Positions 60,263 to 64,000 of a stretch of DNA of 64,000 bases are shown in pieces. The position numbers and the translations under genes were made by a program. Position 1 is the first letter of the stretch. Each line of letters begins with the position of its first letter. The notes beneath the pieces were generated by a model. That model saw nothing but the letters and a program-made list of their open reading frames with translations, was not told where the DNA came from and searched no databases. The stretch comes from Paenibacillus timonensis (lineage in GTDB: Bacteria; Bacillota; Bacilli; Paenibacillales; Paenibacillaceae), in assembly GCF_022427145.1 (NCBI RefSeq), contig NZ_JAKSXN010000014.1, positions 29,265 through 93,264 of the forward strand. Direction: 5' to 3'.

Positions 60263-62487
60263 GCGGGGGGGATTCGTTTTCCCGATTGGCGCCGTTCATT
60301 CAGGAATATATTTACCGCAAAAAATGGGACTCGCTGCGGGATGCCCAAGTCGAAGCCTGCCGCGTGCTGTTCGATACGCCGCATCATCTTCTGATCGCGT
60401 CGGGCACTGCGTCGGGGAAGACGGAGGCGGCCTTTTTCCCTGCGCTTACGGAGCTTTACCACCGGCCTTCGGAATCCGTCGGCATTCTCTACATCGGACC
60501 GCTGAAGGCGCTGATCAACGATCAGTTCGAGCGGATCAAAGAGCTGCTGCGTGATGGGGAGGTGCCCGTCTGGCATTGGCACGGCGACGTCGCGCAAGCG
60601 GAGAAAACGAAGCTGATGCAGCGCCCCTGCGGCGTGCTGCAAATTACTCCCGAATCGTTGGAAGGGCTGCTCATGAACCGCCCCAATGCGATCCCGGCGT
60701 TGTTCCATGATCTGCGGTATATCATGATCGACGAGGTGCACGCGTTTATGGGGGCCGATCGGGGGATTCAGGTCATCAGCCAATTGACCCGATTAGAGCG
60801 TATGGCTTCCTGTACGCCGAGGCGGATCGGCTTGTCGGCTACGCTCGGCGATTACGATATTGCCGCTCGTTGGCTTGGGGCGGGGACGCCGCAGCCGGTG
60901 GAGGTGGTCTCCCCGCAGGGCGGGCGCAAGCTGAAGCTGTCGGTCGAACACTTCTCCTTCCCGGATGCCCGGGACGAACGGGAAGCGGAGCATCTGGAGC
61001 TGGCCAAGCAGAAGTATTACAACTTCGTTTACGATAACACCCATCGCAAAAAAGCGCTCGTCTTCACCAACAGCCGCACCGACGCCGAACTGACCACGCT
61101 GGAGCTGCGCCGGATTGCGGCGAAGCGGGAGGAGCGTGACGTGTTCCATATCCATCACGGCAGCATTTCCGCGATGCTGCGCGAGGAGACCGAGGCCGCG
61201 CTGCGCTCCGGCCCCGGCCCGGCGGTGGCCGCAGCGACGGTGACGCTGGAGCTCGGCATCGACCTCGGGGAGCTGGAGCGAGTCATCCAGCTCGGCGCGC
61301 CGTACAGCTGCTCCAGCTTCGTGCAGCGGCTGGGCCGCTCCGGCCGGCGCGAAGACCAGGCATCGGAGATGATGTTCCTCTGCGCGGAAGAGGAAGACGA
61401 GGACGCCCAATTGCCAGCGCGCATGCCGTGGATGTTGCTGCGGGCGATCGCCGTTATTGAGCTGTATGTACGCGAGCGTTGGGTGGAACCGGTGGATCTG
61501 CGCAAGAAGCCGGTTGGCGTGTTGTACCATCAGACGATGAGCACGCTGAAAAGCATCGGTGAAGCGGAGCCGGCCGATTTGGCTCGGGCCGTGCTGACGC
61601 TGCCGGCATTTCGCGGCGTCGAGCCCGAGGAGTACAAAGGGATGCTGCAATATTTGCTGCAGACCGATCATGTCCAGCAGACCGAAGAAGGTACGCTGAT
61701 CATCGGACTGGGCGGGGAAAAGGTGGTCAACAATTTCCGCTTCTATGCCGTCTTTAAGGATGATGAAGAACATGTCGTCTACAACGGCTCCGAGGAAATC
61801 GGCAGCATCACCACCGTCCCGCCGCCGGGATATTGCTTCTCGCTGGCCGGGAAGCTGTGGAAGGTCGAGGAAGTGGACAGCAAGCATAAGGCGGTGTACG
61901 TGAAATCCTCCCGCGGCAAGGTGGATACGCTTTGGCTTGGTGCCGGGGGAGACGTCCATACCCGGGTCATGCAGAAGATGCGCCAGGTATTGGAGGAGCA
62001 TACCTTGTACCCGTATCTCGCCCCGGGCGCGGCCAACCGCTTGGAGCGGGCGCGCCGGTTAGCCCGGGAGAGCGGGCTGTTGAACAGTCCCGTCATCCCG
62101 GCGGGCGGCGATTCGCTGTTTATTTTGCCGTGGGCAGGAAGTAAGCAATTCCGCACGCTGGAACGTCTGCTGAAGCATAACCTGACGGACCCGATGGGGC
62201 TGCGCCAGGTCGTTCCGATGGAACCTTATTATATGGTTGTGGCGGGGAGAGCGGGCGCCAAGGAGCTGCTAGCCGCCATTCAGGCGGAACTGGCTTCGGT
62301 TCCACATCCGGAGGCGCTGCTGGCTGCGTCGGAAGCCCCTTATCTGGGCAAATACGATGAGTTTGTGCCGCCTGAGCTGGTACGGCGCGCTTTTGCCGTG
62401 GACGGGCTGGATGTAAAGGGCTTGGCCGAGGCTTTGGAAGCCGCGGGGAAGCCAAGCGAATTTCGCTCGGGCAGTTCTGACGAGTAG
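60259..62487 (+). CDS. Lhr/BrxHI-like DEAD/DEAH-box helicase
   Basis: A 742-aa superfamily 2 helicase. Walker A is ASGTASGKTEAAF near residues 46-58, the DEAD-type box is IMIDEVHAFMG near 157-167, motif III LSATLG follows, and motif VI QRLGRSGRR is near 356-364. A later helical and beta extension (about 400-730) resembles the Lhr-family core. The related BrxHI of BREX works with BrxD. The ATG overlaps the upstream stop (ATGA). No nuclease domain is visible in this protein. Confidence 0.88.
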   Translation: MSGGDSFSRLAPFIQEYIYRKKWDSLRDAQVEACRVLFDTPHHLLIASGTASGKTEAAFFPALTELYHRPSESVGILYIGPLKALINDQFERIKELLRDGEVPVWHWHGDVAQAEKTKLMQRPCGVLQITPESLEGLLMNRPNAIPALFHDLRYIMIDEVHAFMGADRGIQVISQLTRLERMASCTPRRIGLSATLGDYDIAARWLGAGTPQPVEVVSPQGGRKLKLSVEHFSFPDARDEREAEHLELAKQKYYNFVYDNTHRKKALVFTNSRTDAELTTLELRRIAAKREERDVFHIHHGSISAMLREETEAALRSGPGPAVAAATVTLELGIDLGELERVIQLGAPYSCSSFVQRLGRSGRREDQASEMMFLCAEEEDEDAQLPARMPWMLLRAIAVIELYVRERWVEPVDLRKKPVGVLYHQTMSTLKSIGEAEPADLARAVLTLPAFRGVEPEEYKGMLQYLLQTDHVQQTEEGTLIIGLGGEKVVNNFRFYAVFKDDEEHVVYNGSEEIGSITTVPPPGYCFSLAGKLWKVEEVDSKHKAVYVKSSRGKVDTLWLGAGGDVHTRVMQKMRQVLEEHTLYPYLAPGAANRLERARRLARESGLLNSPVIPAGGDSLFILPWAGSKQFRTLERLLKHNLTDPMGLRQVVPMEPYYMVVAGRAGAKELLAAIQAELASVPHPEALLAASEAPYLGKYDEFVPPELVRRAFAVDGLDVKGLAEALEAAGKPSEFRSGSSDE

Positions 62488-62499
62488 AGGAGGTCAACC

Positions 62500-63354
62500 A
62501 TGGGGATCGAGCCGATACTAGAACGTATCGTTAACCGCCTGCAGGGAACGGAAGGCCTTCAAGCCATCGTATTGGGAGGATCGCGGGCGACGAACACCCA
62601 TCGTCCCGATTCGGACATTGACATCGGCCTGTACTATGAAGGCGAGAATGGCCTGGATATCGCTGGGTTGAGTCAAGTCGCAACGGAACTCGACGATCAG
62701 CATCGAAGCGGGCTGATGACGGGCATCGGCGAATGGGGGCCGGGGGTCAATGGCGGCGGTTGGCTCCTCATCGGCGGATATCACGTAGACTTATTGTACC
62801 GGGATATGACGGCTGTCCGAAAGGCAGTTGAGGATGGTTGTGAAGGCAGAGTCCAAATGATGTACCAGACTGGACATCCCCATGCTTTCCTGAACAGTAT
62901 GTATATGGGAGAGGTGGCGGTATGCCGGATCTTGTGGGAACATGAGAGCCGGTTGACCCGGTTGAAAGCCCGGACTTCTCCTTATCCGCCGCTACTGCGA
63001 GAGGGGATGCTGCGCCAGTTTCTGTTTGAAGCGGGCTTTTCCCTGATGTTCATGGAAGCCAATGCCGATCGTGACGATGTCTCTTATGTAGCCGGACATG
63101 CCTTTCGATGTGTGTCCAGTCTCAACCAGGCACTGTATGCAATAAATGGCCGCTATTGCCTGAACGAGAAAAAAGCGGTGCGTAACATTCAATCGTTTGC
63201 CGTCAAACCCGAACGTTACAAGGAACGAATCGATCTGGTATACCGAAAGCTGGGACCGGATCCAGAGGGAATCCGCGAAAGCATCCACGAACTCCGAACC
63301 TTGATGGATGAAGTAAATGAATTGGCGAAGACGTCAACCGGGGAGGAATCTTGA
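62500..63354 (+). CDS. Nucleotidyltransferase-fold protein
   Basis: A 284-aa protein. Its N-terminal 110 residues form a minimal nucleotidyltransferase fold: VLGGSRATNTHRPDSDIDIG has the GS motif (Gly27-Ser28) and the metal-binding pair Asp39/Asp41, and YHVDLLY holds a possible third acid. The C-terminal helical domain (about 160-280) resembles those of aminoglycoside adenylyltransferases and other small NTases. The target is unknown. AGAGGAGG precedes the ATG, 12 bp after the helicase stop, so it shares the operon. Confidence 0.82.
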   Translation: MGIEPILERIVNRLQGTEGLQAIVLGGSRATNTHRPDSDIDIGLYYEGENGLDIAGLSQVATELDDQHRSGLMTGIGEWGPGVNGGGWLLIGGYHVDLLYRDMTAVRKAVEDGCEGRVQMMYQTGHPHAFLNSMYMGEVAVCRILWEHESRLTRLKARTSPYPPLLREGMLRQFLFEAGFSLMFMEANADRDDVSYVAGHAFRCVSSLNQALYAINGRYCLNEKKAVRNIQSFAVKPERYKERIDLVYRKLGPDPEGIRESIHELRTLMDEVNELAKTSTGEES

Positions 63355-63998
63355 TGGCCGCAAAATCGAAAATTAGCCTCCCGCAGCTCTCGGCCGATTT
63401 AACGCCAGCCGATTGGGACGTTGTGCTGGGCGATGAGGACCATGAGCTGGTCGGAGCAACGGTGGCCGGTGCTTCCTATGAGCATGGGGTAATGGAGAAA
63501 TGCATCTTATCCAAAGTGGTGCTTCGGGGTTGTTCTTTTGTCGGTACCGTCTTCGAGCGGATGGACATGACTGACGTCGTGCTGGAGAATTGCGATTTGT
63601 CCAATGCGGTGCTGGAAAAAGCCATCATCCATCGGGTGCATTTCAAGGACTGCAAGTTGACGGGGCTGAATCTGTCCAAAATCAATGCAGGCTCCGTGAC
63701 GTTTGAACATTGTATTATGAATATAAGCGACCTTGTGGAAGCTTCCTTAAAACAGGTGAGATTTCTGAACTGCTCCCTGCAGAACGTGAATTTTTACGGC
63801 TGCAAATTCAAGGAGGTGGAGCTGCTGGGCTCTGATCTGAATGAGGCCGATTTTAACGATACCTCATTAAAGGGAATGGACATCAGCACCTGCACGTTCG
63901 AACGCGTGGATATCCCTGCTTATGCCTTGGCAGGCTGCACGGTTTCTCCGGAACAGGCGATCGGCTTTGCCAAACTGCTTGGCTTGATCGTAAAATAG
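63354..63998 (+). CDS. Pentapeptide-repeat protein
   Basis: A 214-aa protein made largely of pentapeptide repeats (A(D/N)LXX-type) that form a right-handed beta helix; visible units include VLENCDLSNAVLEKA, LTGLNLSKI and GSDLNEADFNDTSLKGMDIS. The ends are less regular. Related proteins (Qnr, MfpA) mimic DNA and bind gyrase, but most members have unknown roles. The start codon overlaps the upstream stop by one base (TGATGG), so translation is coupled. The stop codon is at 63996-63998. Confidence 0.85.
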   Translation: MAAKSKISLPQLSADLTPADWDVVLGDEDHELVGATVAGASYEHGVMEKCILSKVVLRGCSFVGTVFERMDMTDVVLENCDLSNAVLEKAIIHRVHFKDCKLTGLNLSKINAGSVTFEHCIMNISDLVEASLKQVRFLNCSLQNVNFYGCKFKEVELLGSDLNEADFNDTSLKGMDISTCTFERVDIPAYALAGCTVSPEQAIGFAKLLGLIVK

Positions 63999-64000
63999 AA

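Noticed and set aside
57109..62487. Complete BREX system
   Set aside because: Only BrxD- and BrxHI-like proteins are present; no PglX/BrxX, PglZ, BrxC or BrxA-type gene is in the window, so the BREX label is not justified.
63354..63998. Qnr-type quinolone resistance gene
   Set aside because: Pentapeptide repeats alone do not show gyrase protection; the length and repeat pattern match Qnr only loosely.
1..64000. CRISPR arrays, tRNA or rRNA genes, prophage or insertion sequences
   Set aside because: No regularly spaced repeats with unique spacers, no cloverleaf sequences, and no integrase or transposase genes were recognised on either strand.

Overview
The window looks like chromosome from a Gram-positive, spore-forming soil bacterium of the Paenibacillaceae (Paenibacillus or a close relative). 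The evidence is moderately GC-rich coding DNA, strong AAGGAGG-type ribosome binding sites, YesM/YesN-type two-component regulation, LplB/YtcP-type sugar ABC permeases without a local ATPase, S-layer-homology (SLH) anchoring, and many small GNAT and VOC genes. No rRNA, tRNA, CRISPR array, insertion sequence or prophage was seen.

Layout. Positions 1-4.0 kb hold envelope-stress and redox genes: the end of a membrane protein, pspA, a TetR regulator divergent from a short-chain dehydrogenase, a 56-aa protein, a small gene that appears frameshifted behind a four-octamer operator, and a nitroreductase. From 4.0 to 8.0 kb come a HelD-type RNA polymerase-recycling ATPase, a GPP34-like protein and a MerR-type DNA-binding protein. 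From 8.1 to 15.4 kb is an accessory stretch, all on the + strand, with seven GNAT acetyltransferase genes (one internally deleted), an aminoglycoside-phosphotransferase-like protein, a histidine phosphatase, a P-loop kinase-like protein and several orphans.

From 15.5 to 28.7 kb is one long catabolic locus: epimerase-like SDR, two DapA-superfamily aldolases, a cytoplasmic heparinase II/III-type protein, a sugar ABC importer (binding protein and two permeases), a Gfo/Idh/MocA dehydrogenase, a sugar isomerase, a regulator and a dihydroorotate-dehydrogenase-like flavoprotein. The likely substrate is an imported uronate-containing oligosaccharide (inference). A secreted GH18-like protein converges on it (28.7-31.0 kb). 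From 31.2 to 33.5 kb are small stress or metabolic genes.

From 33.5 to 51.3 kb is a second carbohydrate locus: a lipoprotein binding protein next to a YesM/YesN pair, a repeat-bearing 0.75-kb spacer, two permeases plus another binding protein, a 1576-aa SLH protein with a GHL10-like domain, a divergent FAD oxidoreductase and two Gfo/Idh-type proteins. From 51.4 to 57.0 kb are GNATs, glutamate racemase, an HD-domain protein, a VOC protein, a lipoprotein and an M50 peptidase.

The most notable region is 57.1-64.0 kb, a tight operon encoding a TerB-N/TerB-C protein, a BrxD-like (DUF2791) P-loop ATPase and an Lhr/BrxHI-like helicase, followed without a gap by a nucleotidyltransferase-fold protein and a pentapeptide-repeat protein. 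The ATPase and helicase resemble BREX accessory proteins, but no BREX core gene is present, so this is a candidate stand-alone DNA-processing or anti-phage module. All functions are inferred by reading the sequence; no database search was run.
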